64,000 nt of DNA from Microbulbifer sp. YPW16 (GTDB taxonomy: Bacteria > Pseudomonadota > Gammaproteobacteria > Pseudomonadales > Cellvibrionaceae), in the NCBI RefSeq assembly GCF_021290385.1, contig NZ_CP089928.1, forward strand, positions 434,001 through 498,000. Reading direction: 5' to 3'. How positions within the stretch are numbered: position 1 is the stretch's first letter; every line of letters begins with the position of its first letter. Below, piece after piece: positions 9,018 to 18,755 of the stretch. The notes beneath the pieces were generated by a model. That model was not told where the DNA came from, did not search any database, and worked only from the letters and a program-made list of their open reading frames with translations. The position numbers were made by a program, and so were the translations under genes.

Positions 9018-9788
9018 TTACTCCGCCAGCAGGGTACGCATGCGCTGCAGGTCCTGCTCCGTATCCACACCACCGGGAACGTCTTCACAGGCATCAGCCA
9101 CGTGGATGCTCTCATCGTGATAGAGGAAACGGAGCTGCTCCAGGGATTCAAGTCGCTCCAGCGGTGCCACCTCCCAGCTGACAAACTTTTCCAGCAGGGC
9201 CACCCGGTAGCCATAGATACCGATATGGCGGCGCGGGACAAAGCCTTCAGGCAGCGCACCCCGCTGCACGGCAAAGGCATCCCGCGGCCAGGGAATCGGC
9301 GCACGGGAGAAATACCGGGCCAGGCCGGATTCCGCCGTCACAACCTTGACGATATTGGGGTTCAGGAAGTCATCCACATCCCGGATGGGCTCCGCCAGTG
9401 TGGCCACGCCGGCTGCGGGGTTGCCAGCCAGGTTGGCTGCCACCTGGTCAATCACTGCCGGGGGGATCAGGGGTTCATCACCCTGCACATTCACCAGGAT
9501 GCGCTCCCCGGGCAGCGCCAGGCTGCGGGCCACCTCGTGAAGGCGATCCGTACCCGACACATGGTCAGCAGAAGTCATGCAGACCTCGCCACCGAAAGCC
9601 CGCACGGCTTCAGCCACGCGCATATCATCGGTGGCGACAAACACCCGTTCGGCGGCACTTTCCGCCGCCCGTTCGTAGACGCGCTGCACCATCGACTTGC
9701 CGGCGATGTCCGCCAGTGGCTTGCCCGGCAGCCGGCTGGAACCGTAGCGCGCGGGAATTACAACATCGAAAGGAACGGGCTCACTCAT
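9018..9788 (-). CDS. kdsB: 3-deoxy-manno-octulosonate cytidylyltransferase
   Basis: KdsB activates Kdo as CMP-Kdo for transfer to lipid A in the cytoplasm. The 256-residue protein begins with the nucleotidyltransferase signature [15 protein letters not shown] and carries the family motifs [11 protein letters not shown] and RHIGIYGYR. Length is normal. It overlaps lpxK by 8 bp and abuts murB, so translation is probably coupled. The small ycaR/Trm112-like gene often found beside kdsB is absent. Confidence 0.96.
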   Translation of the reverse strand: MSEPVPFDVVIPARYGSSRLPGKPLADIAGKSMVQRVYERAAESAAERVFVATDDMRVAEAVRAFGGEVCMTSADHVSGTDRLHEVARSLALPGERILVNVQGDEPLIPPAVIDQVAANLAGNPAAGVATLAEPIRDVDDFLNPNIVKVVTAESGLARYFSRAPIPWPRDAFAVQRGALPEGFVPRRHIGIYGYRVALLEKFVSWEVAPLERLESLEQLRFLYHDESIHVADACEDVPGGVDTEQDLQRMRTLLAE

Positions 9789-10812
9789 CGCTGGAAAAGT
9801 CTTGCAGGTGTTGGTGGATTCTCTGGTAGAAAAGGTCCGGCAGGATGGCGCGCACTTCCAGTGCCCACCAGTGGCCCTGCCAGAAATCGCGGCACTTTAC
9901 CGCGTCTTTCATGGTCATGATCACCGGCGTTTCACCATCGAAATGCAGCTCCTGGGGACTGAACTGGTGGTGGTCGGCAAATGCCTGCTCCATTACCTGG
10001 TATCCCATCTGGCGCAGCTCGCGGAAGAAACGCTGCGGGTTGCCGATGGCCGCCACCGCATGGCATGGCCCCACTTCCGGACCCGAGGCCAGCTTGAGCG
10101 TGGATGTCTGGTCCAGGTTGAACTGGTGCCAGCTGGCCGGCCGCAGGTTCATGGCAAAATCAATCTGGTCCCCGCAGTACTCTTCTACCCGCTCCTCGGG
10201 CTCGCCATTCACCACCACAATATCGACGCTTTCGAGGCGCTCCGGTGGCTCGCGCAACGGGCCCCGCGGCAACAGGTGGCGGTTCCCCAGCCCGCGCTGG
10301 CCGTCGATCACACAGATCTCCAGGCTGCGCCACAGGCCATAGTGCTGGAGGCCGTCATCGGAGAGAATGACATCGCACTGGTGATAATCCACCAGTGCCC
10401 GGGCCGCCTCATTGCGATCCGGCGAGACCATAACCGGCAGGCCGGTAATCAGGTGCAGCATCAGCGGCTCATCGCCGGATTCGAGCGGATGGGACTGCGC
10501 GGTGACCTGGTACGGGTACTCTTTCGCCCGGCCGCCATAGCCGCGGCTGACGATACCGGGATTGAAGCCGCGCTCCCCCAGCCAGCGCGCCAGCTCCGCC
10601 ACCAGCGGCGTCTTGCCGGCACCACCGACGGTGATATTGCCTACCACGATTACCGGTACCGGCAGCGGTTCCGGGGGGCTTTCGCGAAAAGCGCGCCGGC
10701 GGAAGCCCGTGACCGCCCGGTAGATGGCTGACAACGGGGTAAGGAGTGCCGTCGGGGAGAGCCGCTCCCGGTCCGGATACCAGTGCTTGTTGAACCAGTC
10801 TTCCATCGACAT
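9781..10812 (-). CDS. lpxK: tetraacyldisaccharide 4'-kinase
   Basis: LpxK phosphorylates the 4' position of tetraacyldisaccharide-1-phosphate to give lipid IVA at the inner membrane. The 343-residue protein has an N-terminal membrane-associated helix, the P-loop [15 protein letters not shown] and a following VSRGYGG motif. Length is normal. It starts 8 bp after msbA and overlaps kdsB, fitting one envelope-biogenesis operon. Confidence 0.95.
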   Translation of the reverse strand: MSMEDWFNKHWYPDRERLSPTALLTPLSAIYRAVTGFRRRAFRESPPEPLPVPVIVVGNITVGGAGKTPLVAELARWLGERGFNPGIVSRGYGGRAKEYPYQVTAQSHPLESGDEPLMLHLITGLPVMVSPDRNEAARALVDYHQCDVILSDDGLQHYGLWRSLEICVIDGQRGLGNRHLLPRGPLREPPERLESVDIVVVNGEPEERVEEYCGDQIDFAMNLRPASWHQFNLDQTSTLKLASGPEVGPCHAVAAIGNPQRFFRELRQMGYQVMEQAFADHHQFSPQELHFDGETPVIMTMKDAVKCRDFWQGHWWALEVRAILPDLFYQRIHQHLQDFSSDE

Positions 10813-10820
10813 CCGCCCGC

Positions 10821-12641
10821 TTATCCCGCCGTCTGCTGCTGCAACAGCGCCGCATAGCGGCCGCCGTGCTCTATCAGTTCCTGGTGGTTACCGCTTTCGA
10901 TGATGCGCCCCTGCTCCATGACCAGGATCCGGTCCGCGCCCTCGATGGTACTCAGGCGGTGTGCGATCACGAAAGTGGTACGATTCTTCATTACCTCTGC
11001 CAGTGCTGCCTGGATGCTCCTCTCGGACTCGTTATCCAGTGCCGAGGTCGCCTCGTCGAGGATCAGCACCGGCGCATCCTTGAGCAGCGCCCGGGCAATC
11101 GCCAGGCGCTGGCGCTGGCCGCCGGAGAGCATCTGGGCGTTGTCCCCCAGCCGGGTGTCCAGTCCCTCGGGAAGCTCCGCCACAAAATCAGTGGCATGGG
11201 CCAATTCAACCGCTCGCTTCACCGCCTCCGGCGGGGAGCCTGCCAGCTCACCATAGGCAATGTTGTTATAGACAGTATCGTTGAACAGCACGATGTTCTG
11301 GGAAACCATGCTGATCTGGCCCCGCAGCTGCTCGAGGGGGACATCGGCAATATCGACGCCATCCAGCAGGATGCGTCCACTGGTAGGATCGTAGAAGCGC
11401 GCCAGCAGGCTGACCAGGGTGCTCTTGCCCGACCCGGAAGCCCCCACAAGTGCCACCGTCTGGCCGGCCGCCACCTCGATATCGATATCGCTCAGCACCG
11501 CCGGGGCGGCCTCGTCATAGCGGAAGCCCACGTGCTCGAAAGTGACTGCACCGTTCACCGGTGACGGCAGTGATGCCGCGCCACCAGTGGGTTCACGGGG
11601 GGAGTCAAGTACATCGAAAATGCTCTCGGCGGCGGCGATACCCTTCTGGATGTCGGCGTAAACCTCGGACAGGCTCCGAACCGGCTTGGCCAGCGATGCC
11701 GCCGCACCGATGTAAGACGCGAATACACCGGCGGTCATGGACTCGACCATGCCCGGTGCCAGTGCCAGCCATACAATGGAAGCCGTCGCCAGGCCCACCA
11801 GTATCTGGATTATCGAGACGCTGCCGTTATTGGCCACCACCAGCTTCATAAACTGTTGGCGGTTGTTGTCACTGGCCGATTCGAAACGGGCATTCTCATA
11901 CTTCCGCCCGCCATACATGCGCACTACCTGGTAGCCGTTGATCGCCTCCTGGGTGACATGGGTAACATCACCCATACTGTTCTGGATGCGGTGGCTCAGC
12001 TTGCGAAAGCGCTTGCCCACGATGCGCACGATAAAAGCGATCAGCGGTGCAAACAGGAAAAACGTCAGGGTCAGTTTCCAGTTGACCAGCAGCAGGTAGG
12101 TCAGCAGCCCCAGCGCGGTGAAGGACTCGCGTATCAGGACCTTCATCGCCTTGGTAATCGAATTGGTGACCTGCTCCACGTTGTAGGAAACCTTGGAGAT
12201 CAGGTAGGCGCCGGTGTACCGGTCGAAATAGGCACTGGGCAACTGGCCGATCTTGACGAACAGGTCGGTGCGCAGCTGGTGAATCACTGCACGCGCCACA
12301 TAGGCCAGGCCGTAGCTACCGATAAAGTTACCGGATGCCCGCAGGACGATAATCGCCAGCATGGCCAGCGGCACCATCCAGCGCGCAGCTTCCTGCGGCA
12401 TGACACCGCCGGGGAAGTAGCCGGCCACCCATTTCGCCAGAAACCCCTGCCCGACCTGGATACCGGAGCCCACGGCATCCAGCAACAGCTCGGTCACCGC
12501 GATCAGGCTCACGTTCATGGTGGAGAACAGCAGGAAACCAAGGACTGCCAGGGCGAAAATCGGCCAGTGTGGCAATGCGTAGGAAAGCAGGCGGCGGTAG
12601 GTCTTTGTCCCGCTTGGCGGGAGCCCTGGGGCATTATCCAT
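10821..12641 (-). CDS. msbA: lipid A export ABC transporter MsbA
   Basis: MsbA flips lipid A-core across the inner membrane as a homodimer. The 606-residue half-transporter has a six-helix membrane domain (about 1-310) and an ATPase domain. Walker A is GASGSGKST, the signature is LSGGQRQRLAIARAL, Walker B is LILDEATSALD and the switch histidine lies in AHRLST. I chose the ATG at 12641 (MDNAPGLPPSG). The frame stays open to 12725, but that extension has no membrane or family character. No clear ribosome binding site supports either start. Its neighbour lpxK strengthens the MsbA assignment. Confidence 0.93.
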   Translation of the reverse strand: MDNAPGLPPSGTKTYRRLLSYALPHWPIFALAVLGFLLFSTMNVSLIAVTELLLDAVGSGIQVGQGFLAKWVAGYFPGGVMPQEAARWMVPLAMLAIIVLRASGNFIGSYGLAYVARAVIHQLRTDLFVKIGQLPSAYFDRYTGAYLISKVSYNVEQVTNSITKAMKVLIRESFTALGLLTYLLLVNWKLTLTFFLFAPLIAFIVRIVGKRFRKLSHRIQNSMGDVTHVTQEAINGYQVVRMYGGRKYENARFESASDNNRQQFMKLVVANNGSVSIIQILVGLATASIVWLALAPGMVESMTAGVFASYIGAAASLAKPVRSLSEVYADIQKGIAAAESIFDVLDSPREPTGGAASLPSPVNGAVTFEHVGFRYDEAAPAVLSDIDIEVAAGQTVALVGASGSGKSTLVSLLARFYDPTSGRILLDGVDIADVPLEQLRGQISMVSQNIVLFNDTVYNNIAYGELAGSPPEAVKRAVELAHATDFVAELPEGLDTRLGDNAQMLSGGQRQRLAIARALLKDAPVLILDEATSALDNESERSIQAALAEVMKNRTTFVIAHRLSTIEGADRILVMEQGRIIESGNHQELIEHGGRYAALLQQQTAG

Positions 12642-12764
12642 AGATAGCCATATCGTACAGCGGACGGGGATCGCGGCGATCAGCCCCCGGAGGGTACTGG
12701 CGCGGCGGTCTCCGGCCTCAGGCATCCGGCAGGCGCATCTTGCGACCCGCCAGACCCCTGTCGG

Positions 12765-13184
12765 TTAACTCTCTTCCGGTTGCCGCGTGGTAATGCTCAG
12801 GTGGACAAAACCCAGCTGCCCCGCAGCATCCATGGCGCGCACCACAGCCTGGTGCTCCGCCGTGGCATCGGCAGTAATAATCAGGGGGCGATTGTACTCG
12901 CCCGCAGAAACTTCCGACAGGGCCGATTTCAGGGTAGTCAGCTTTTTATTGACCAGGGCACGCCCGTCCACGGAGTAAGACCCATCCGCGTTAATCAGCA
13001 CCTCGATACTGCGCGGCGGGTTTTCCGCCTGTGGGCCCGCTGCCTCGGGGAGATCCAGCTTGAGGTGGCTCTCTTTGGTAAAGGTGGTGGAGACCATGAA
13101 AAAGATCAGCAGCAGGAATACCACGTCAATCAGTGGCGTGAGGTTGACCCCGTCCTGCTCTTTGGCTTGGCGGCGAAACTGCAT
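12765..13184 (-). CDS. exbD: ExbD/TolR-family proton-channel protein
   Basis: This 139-residue protein has one N-terminal membrane helix (about 17-37) with the conserved aspartate of ExbD/TolR (NLTPLIDVVFLLLIFFM), followed by a periplasmic domain. With the adjacent ExbB it would form a proton-driven motor. The exbB-exbD-msbA-lpxK order recurs in gammaproteobacteria, so a role in envelope energetics linked to lipid A export, rather than TonB uptake, is possible. That last point is inference. Confidence 0.92.
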   Translation of the reverse strand: MQFRRQAKEQDGVNLTPLIDVVFLLLIFFMVSTTFTKESHLKLDLPEAAGPQAENPPRSIEVLINADGSYSVDGRALVNKKLTTLKSALSEVSAGEYNRPLIITADATAEHQAVVRAMDAAGQLGFVHLSITTRQPEES

Positions 13185-13194
13185 GAGCTATACC

Positions 13195-13815
13195 TCAGGC
13201 CGTTTCAACGCGGCGATCACTGTGCAGCGCATCAACCAGCTTGACGGCTTCCTGCTCCATGGTGACTACGATTGTATCCACCCGGCGCTGGAAATAGCGG
13301 TGCGCCATCAGGGCGGGAATAGCCACGGTCAGGCCTGCGGCAGTCGTAATCAGCGCCTGGCTGATCCCCCCGGCCAGCACACCCGCATTACCGGTGCCTT
13401 CCAGCATGATCGCGGTAAACACCTGGATCATACCGACCACGGTACCGAGCAGGCCGATCAACGGGGCCACGGCCGCAATGGTGCCCAGGGCGCCGAGAAA
13501 CCGTTCCAGGTCGTGGATCACCTGGCTCGCGGCCTCTTCAATGCTGTCTTTCATCACGTCGCGCCCATGGCGGGAATTGGACAGGCCGGCGGCAAAGATC
13601 CGGCCCAGCGGGCTGGAGTCGCGAAGTTCCTTGAGCTTTTCGCCGTCAATCTGGTTATTTTTGAGCCAGCTCCAGACTTCCCCGAGCAGGCCTCGCGGCG
13701 CGATACGGCGGGGATTGAGTGTCCAGAGACGCTCGATAAAAATAGCAATAACCGCGACAGAACAGAGCAGGATCGGCAGCATCAGCCAGCCGCCGGACTT
13801 TATTATCTCTAACAC
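13195..13815 (-). CDS. exbB: ExbB/TolQ/MotA-family proton-channel protein
   Basis: This 206-residue protein has three predicted membrane segments: near 13-30, about 105-130 (APLIGLLGTVVGMIQVF) and about 150-175 (GGISQALITTAAGLTVAIPALM). The last two match the MotA/TolQ/ExbB signature. It lies 10 bp upstream of exbD and heads the exbBD-msbA-lpxK-kdsB-murB block. In related genomes comEC commonly lies next to it; here two other genes come between. Confidence 0.92.
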   Translation of the reverse strand: MLEIIKSGGWLMLPILLCSVAVIAIFIERLWTLNPRRIAPRGLLGEVWSWLKNNQIDGEKLKELRDSSPLGRIFAAGLSNSRHGRDVMKDSIEEAASQVIHDLERFLGALGTIAAVAPLIGLLGTVVGMIQVFTAIMLEGTGNAGVLAGGISQALITTAAGLTVAIPALMAHRYFQRRVDTIVVTMEQEAVKLVDALHSDRRVETA

Positions 13816-13960
13816 TTTTCTTATTACCCGTACTGCGAAAGGTAGAGCAGCACTTTACCACAGCTGTTGGCGCCAGCTAAGTCTTGCCAACGGCGTCTTT
13901 TCCCCGACTGTGACATGGGTTACATCGTGGCGCAGGAGCGGGCCCGTTTTACCCGGACAT

Positions 13961-13987
13961 AAAAAAACCGCCGGCAGTGCCGGCGGT
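13961..13987 (-). terminator. rho-independent terminator
   Basis: The stem CCGCCGGC (13968-13975) pairs with GCCGGCGG (13979-13986) around a 3-nt loop. On the minus strand a run of seven T follows. It ends transcription of the gene at 14029-14820 before exbB. Confidence 0.85.
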
Positions 13988-14028
13988 TCAGGTTCGACGC
14001 CTGGTGGCCTGGGCCAACCAGGATCAGG

Positions 14029-14820
14029 TTAGCGTCCCGGACGCTCGGGCTTGGCCGGCTTTTCCGGGCGCTCCGGCTTTTCCGGACGCTCGGGCTTGGT
14101 GGGCCGCTCCAGCTTGGCCGGGCGTTGCGCCTTGGCCATGCGGTCGACCTTATCCACCTTCGGGCCCGCAGTTTCCGGCTTCATGCCTTTTTCCATTGCG
14201 GTGGCCTTCTCGGCCCGCTTGTCCTGCCCGGTCATCTTGTCGGCCTTGGCAGTACCTGCGGTTTCCGGGCGATTGGAACGGATGCCGCTCATCACCTCAC
14301 CCAGGTTGAAACCCATCGCCTTTGCAATCTGGCCCCAGCCCATACCCTCTTCGACACGCATGAACAGGATTTCATTGATGGCATCATCGGCAGTCATGCC
14401 GGTCTCACCCTCGAGCGCCTCAGCGGCAGAGGCCATGGCCATCTGCTCAGCCAGTGCCAGGGTGATCACCACATTGCCGTAACCCATACCGACAGTAGTG
14501 CCTTCGCCTTCAACTTCCTCGACATCATCGGTCTCGACCACATCTTCCGCGGCGTCACCCTCTACATCACCCTCGGCGTCTTCCGGCGGAACGTATGTGA
14601 GCTCGCCACTGCGCAGGCCATCGACGTAGCTCTGGGAATCCTCGCCGAGGAAATCGCCGAACATGCCGGCGATGCTGCCGGAAGGTACATCAGAAACTGA
14701 CTCAACCACTTCAGTGTCAGTAGCATCGTTGTCCGGCATCTCATCCTGGGCCCATGCTGCGCCCGCGAGCATTGCCGACAGTACAGCGGGAAGTACTGCA
14801 TTCTTATATGGGATCTTCAT
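14029..14820 (-). CDS. secreted acidic protein with Pro/Glu/Arg/Lys-repeat tail
   Basis: I do not recognise this 263-residue protein as a named family. The ATG at 14820 follows a clear AGGAG site and gives a signal peptide of about 24 residues (ending AGAAWA). A longer open frame lacks this logic. The mature part begins very acidic (Asp/Glu-rich to about residue 95). A helical middle (GMTADDAINEILFMRVEEGMG, IAKAMGFNLGEVM) follows. The tail from about 190 is basic and repetitive, ending in PERPEK-type repeats. It lies 38 bp after the beta-barrel gene and is probably co-expressed with it. A periplasmic or surface-linking role is conceivable; no function is assigned. Confidence 0.75.
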   Translation of the reverse strand: MKIPYKNAVLPAVLSAMLAGAAWAQDEMPDNDATDTEVVESVSDVPSGSIAGMFGDFLGEDSQSYVDGLRSGELTYVPPEDAEGDVEGDAAEDVVETDDVEEVEGEGTTVGMGYGNVVITLALAEQMAMASAAEALEGETGMTADDAINEILFMRVEEGMGWGQIAKAMGFNLGEVMSGIRSNRPETAGTAKADKMTGQDKRAEKATAMEKGMKPETAGPKVDKVDRMAKAQRPAKLERPTKPERPEKPERPEKPAKPERPGR

Positions 14821-14858
14821 CGCTCGTTCTCCTGTGAGTACTATATTTTTGCCGGCAC

Positions 14859-15716
14859 TTACTGGCCCGGGCGGTAACTGATTTGGACGCCAAATCCAAA
14901 ATCGGGACTGCCTTCCGACAGCCCCTTGTAACCGTAGAGCATGCCGCTCCACTGTTCGCTCAGTTTCTGGTTCAGGTAACCGAAAAGTTCTGTGGAAGGA
15001 TCACTGGTCTCAGTGGTTGCCTGCTGGTAATCGAGGGAAGCCCCGACGCTGGTGTTATTGCCGAGGCGATAGCCGCTACCCACGGAGGTGTACCAGACAT
15101 CGTTGATCTCTGTTTCCGGCAGGTCACCCTTGATCTTTCGTGCAAGAGTGGCGAAGGGGGTAAAGTCACCGACCACGGTAAATACTTCCGCCTGCAGCGT
15201 GTAGTCCGGCTCACCGGTACCCAGCCCCTTTTCCTCATCGGCGGTCGGCACCTTGTACTTGCCTGACAGATCCACGAACCAGCGTTCCGCAATCGGGTCG
15301 AGGCTGTAGGTACCCGTCAACCACAGGTCGCCGAGCCCCGACTCCTTGACGGTTTCAACATCGGTAGTATCGGCACCACCACTATTGCCAGGGCCGAAGC
15401 CACCGCCATTTCCAGTGTTGCCATTGCCGCGGCCGACAACCACGCCACCGTCACCACCGGGCACTACACCACCCGGGCCCTCGATCTGCACGAAAGGCAG
15501 CGAGGCTTTGAAGGTCCAGCTGGCAGAGGGCTTGTAGCTCACGGTAAAAGGCGTGGACATGATGTCGGTATCGACCGAATCACCGTAGTCACCGCTGCTG
15601 ATATCCGTACCAAGGGAATACTTCCACTCGGGCTCGGCCATCGCCTGACCGGCCGACATCGCGGTCACCGCGGCAATCGCCCCGCACAAGAATTTCCTGT
15701 TCGTATAACGCTTCAT
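14859..15716 (-). CDS. outer-membrane beta-barrel protein (transporter-like)
   Basis: This 285-residue product starts at the ATG at 15716 with a signal peptide ending SAGQAMA. The mature sequence alternates polar and aromatic residues as in beta-barrels (WKYSLGTDISSGDYG, GLGDLWLTGTYSLDP, SVGASLDYQQATT). It resembles the broad pfam13557-like barrel family, though this is a by-eye impression. A Gly/Asn-rich stretch (about 85-115) is probably an extracellular loop. The C-terminus ISYRPGQ lacks the usual terminal Phe. Its partner is the secreted protein downstream. Both interrupt the usual comEC-exbB neighbourhood. Confidence 0.72.
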   Translation of the reverse strand: MKRYTNRKFLCGAIAAVTAMSAGQAMAEPEWKYSLGTDISSGDYGDSVDTDIMSTPFTVSYKPSASWTFKASLPFVQIEGPGGVVPGGDGGVVVGRGNGNTGNGGGFGPGNSGGADTTDVETVKESGLGDLWLTGTYSLDPIAERWFVDLSGKYKVPTADEEKGLGTGEPDYTLQAEVFTVVGDFTPFATLARKIKGDLPETEINDVWYTSVGSGYRLGNNTSVGASLDYQQATTETSDPSTELFGYLNQKLSEQWSGMLYGYKGLSEGSPDFGFGVQISYRPGQ

Positions 15717-15970
15717 CAAACACACCACTACTTTATGTTTTATGCCCGCAAGCATGTCCTGACTGGTCAACACCGAGATCGGTCGCCCTGCTTATTTTTT
15801 GATCGACCGCACTGCTCGGAATTTAATCAAATATTAACAATTATTAACGGATCCGATTTGACAGGCATCACAATAAAAGTTCCCTGCCAGGCTGCACGGG
15901 AAAAGTGTGACGATGGTCCCACTCAAGCAGGGAGGCCTATCCTGCGAAGCCTGCAGGCGACCCTGTCCGC

Positions 15971-18472
15971 CTATTTTTTAACCGGTCCGTTCAGCCAGAA
16001 CTTACCATTAACACGGCCGAACGTGATATTTGGTTCCCGCGAAATTACATCCCAGGAAAAAAAAAGCGCGCCGGAGTCGGCAGTGTTGTACACGCGCGCA
16101 CCGGAAGCGCGGTAGCGTGCGACGACTTTGGGGTGAGGATGGCCGAAGTGGTGGCGAAAACCAGCACTGAATACGACATGCCGTGGACTGGCCCAATCGA
16201 CAAAGCGCCGGGAGGAAGAAGAGCCCGAACCGTGGTGGGGAGCCACCAGCAGGTCAAACGGCCCGAGGGATGGATAGGTGTCAACCAGCCGCGACTCGAC
16301 TCGCGCAGAGATATCCCCTGCCAGCAGGATCCGCAGGTCGCGCCAGTACAGGGCGACCACGCAACTGTGGTCGTTATCCTCACCGCTGACCGATGGATCC
16401 CCGGGCCAGAGCACTTCCGCCCAGGCCGCCCCTACATGGAAGGTGTCACCGGCCTGGCAGCGCGCCGCGGGCATGCCCGCTGCCTCGCCCAGCCGGGGGG
16501 CGAGCGTCCCCGGCGCCCGGACCTGTCCCGCCGGCACACTCGCCAACAGGTCCGCCAGGCCGCCGCTGTGGTCGCTGTCACCGTGACTGACCACCACCGT
16601 ATCAAGCGACCCGATGCCCTCGCCCAGCAGGTATGGCGAGACAATTGCCGCACCGGCGTTCCAGCCGCTGCGGGAACGGGGCCCGGTGTCGTAAAGCAGG
16701 TGCGCCTGTCCCGTCCCCGCCAGCACCGCAAGGCCCTGCCCCACATCGAATACCGTCAACCGTAACCCCCGGGGCTCGCGCTGCTCCGGGAAGAGCAAAG
16801 GCGCGGCGAGCAGTATTGCGAACAGCCAACCGCAATGCCGGCCGGGAATCCCGTTTGGCAGTGCCAGCAACAGCAGGCAAACCGCGCACAGCGCCAGGCT
16901 CGCCGGGCCTCCCGCAAAACCCAGCGGTTGCCAGGCGCCCAGTGAACCCACCAGCCCCAGAAATTCCATCAACAGGTCCAGCTGCTGTCCCGCCAGCCCG
17001 ATCAGCAGCGCGCCCGCCCCGCTCTCACCCAGTAAGGCGCCCAGCATCAACAGCGGCAGGATCACAATGCCGATCCATGGAACCGCAACCAGGTTGACGG
17101 CAAAGCCCGCGATACTGACGCCGGAAAAGAAGAGAAGCGAGGGCACCAACAAGAACAGTGTCACCACCCACTGGCCACGGGCCAGCCCCAGAGTCCCCCG
17201 CCACAGCTTTTGCGCCCACAGGCGTGTAACTCCCACCACCGTCCCGCCTGCCAGGTCGTTGCCGGCGCGGGATCGACTCCCGCTCCTGCCGCAGAAAGCC
17301 AGCAACAGGGCCCCTACCGCCACAAATGAAAGCCAGAAACCGGGACTGAACGCCGCCAGCGGTTGCAGCGTCAGCACCAGAGCCAGCGCTACCGCATAGG
17401 CGAGGCCGGCACTGGTCCGCCGCCCCCAGGCCAGTGCCAACATAAACACTGCCGTCATCACCATGGCCCGCTGTGCTGAGAGCGGGGCCCCGGCCAGCAG
17501 CGTATAGGCCAGGGAAGCCAGGATTGCCGCGCCACCCATGACCAATGGTGACAGCTGCCAACCCGCCCCTCCTGCTACCCGGCACAGCAATCCCGCCGCC
17601 AGGGCGAAGAAACCGGCCACCATGCCCACGTGCAGGCCGGATATCGCCACCAGGTGGGCAGTTCCGGTGACACGCAGCAACTGCTTATCCCTGTGGCGCA
17701 GGCCACTGCGGTCCCCCAGCAACAGTGCCTGCACCAGCTCCAGCCGTGGCGGGTCCTGGCGCGCAAGCCGGTCCCGCAGCGACTCCCGCATTACCTGGAT
17801 CCCCGGTGCCCGGCCCAGGAAGCGGGGTGTTGCGTCCCGGGGCCGAACGTAGCCAGTGGCGTATATCCCCTGGCGCAGCAGCCAGCCCTCGTAATCGAAA
17901 CTGTGGGGATTCACACTTCCCCTGGGGCGCTTGAGGCGCACGGGTAGCAGCCAGCGCGTTCCCGCTCTCAGTCTCGCGGCGAAATCCGGCGATGCCCGAT
18001 ACCAGGTGAGGCGCAGCTCCTGCCCTGGCATATTGCGGGTAATCCCGGCCATATCCGGGGCTCCCAGTACACGGGCGACGAACCGGACGTCCTGCGGCCC
18101 ATCCACCGGATCGCGGCCAGCGGCGCGTTCGGGCAGCGAACTGATTTCAACAGGTAACAGGAAGTCGGAGCCATGGAGCTCCAGTGGCAGGCGGTCGTGC
18201 AGGGCCTGCTGGTTTGACCACAATGCCCAGCCCGACCCCAGGCAGGCCGCCAGCAGCAGCGGCAGGAGCTGTCGCAGGCCAGGGCGGGCCAGGCACAGCA
18301 GTGTCGCCAGCCCCCATACTCCAAGCCACGCCCCCAGCCATACCCACCAGCCCGGAAGCTGTGGCAGGTACCCGGTGCCTGCAATGCCGCAGGCATAGCA
18401 CCACAACATTAATATCGTGGGGGCCTTGAATCCCCCGCACGGCCGGCCGCCGCCGGCCAATCTCCCCAGCAT
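15971..18472 (-). CDS. comEC: DNA internalization competence protein ComEC/Rec2
   Basis: ComEC forms the inner-membrane channel for single-stranded DNA in natural transformation. The 833-residue protein has an N-terminal membrane/OB region (about 1-230), the Competence domain with many helices (about 240-540; LVAISGLHVGMVAG is characteristic) and a C-terminal metallo-beta-lactamase-like domain. The last carries DVGQGLAVL, SHGDSDHSGG and PHHGSGSSSS. Full length suggests an intact protein. The start is uncertain: an ATG about 21 residues further in is also plausible. No other competence gene is in the window, so competence itself is not shown. Confidence 0.93.
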   Translation of the reverse strand: MLGRLAGGGRPCGGFKAPTILMLWCYACGIAGTGYLPQLPGWWVWLGAWLGVWGLATLLCLARPGLRQLLPLLLAACLGSGWALWSNQQALHDRLPLELHGSDFLLPVEISSLPERAAGRDPVDGPQDVRFVARVLGAPDMAGITRNMPGQELRLTWYRASPDFAARLRAGTRWLLPVRLKRPRGSVNPHSFDYEGWLLRQGIYATGYVRPRDATPRFLGRAPGIQVMRESLRDRLARQDPPRLELVQALLLGDRSGLRHRDKQLLRVTGTAHLVAISGLHVGMVAGFFALAAGLLCRVAGGAGWQLSPLVMGGAAILASLAYTLLAGAPLSAQRAMVMTAVFMLALAWGRRTSAGLAYAVALALVLTLQPLAAFSPGFWLSFVAVGALLLAFCGRSGSRSRAGNDLAGGTVVGVTRLWAQKLWRGTLGLARGQWVVTLFLLVPSLLFFSGVSIAGFAVNLVAVPWIGIVILPLLMLGALLGESGAGALLIGLAGQQLDLLMEFLGLVGSLGAWQPLGFAGGPASLALCAVCLLLLALPNGIPGRHCGWLFAILLAAPLLFPEQREPRGLRLTVFDVGQGLAVLAGTGQAHLLYDTGPRSRSGWNAGAAIVSPYLLGEGIGSLDTVVVSHGDSDHSGGLADLLASVPAGQVRAPGTLAPRLGEAAGMPAARCQAGDTFHVGAAWAEVLWPGDPSVSGEDNDHSCVVALYWRDLRILLAGDISARVESRLVDTYPSLGPFDLLVAPHHGSGSSSSRRFVDWASPRHVVFSAGFRHHFGHPHPKVVARYRASGARVYNTADSGALFFSWDVISREPNITFGRVNGKFWLNGPVKK

Positions 18473-18755
18473 GGCAAATCCTTTTGCGACGCTCCTGTGA
18501 CCGAGGCTCGGCTCTCCCCTGGCCGGGCTGCACCGGCAGGACCAGGGCTGGCCAAAAATCAGGCAAACCCAGCCCGGACACCTGTCATTAGTGTCACTGA
18601 CGGCACCAATCAGTCACATTTCATTAAAAAAAATGACTTCTTTAACTTTTTTGTAATATTGCGCCCGCAGAATGCGCAGCAACTCGAGGGATGGCCGGCA
18701 TTCGGACAAATAAACGGCCTACCCGGATTCCAATGAAAACTGTGCGAGACCACCG

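Noticed and set aside
8000..9304. Long form of MurB (434 residues)
   Set aside because: The extra N-terminus would overlap kdsB by nearly 290 bp and has no family character.
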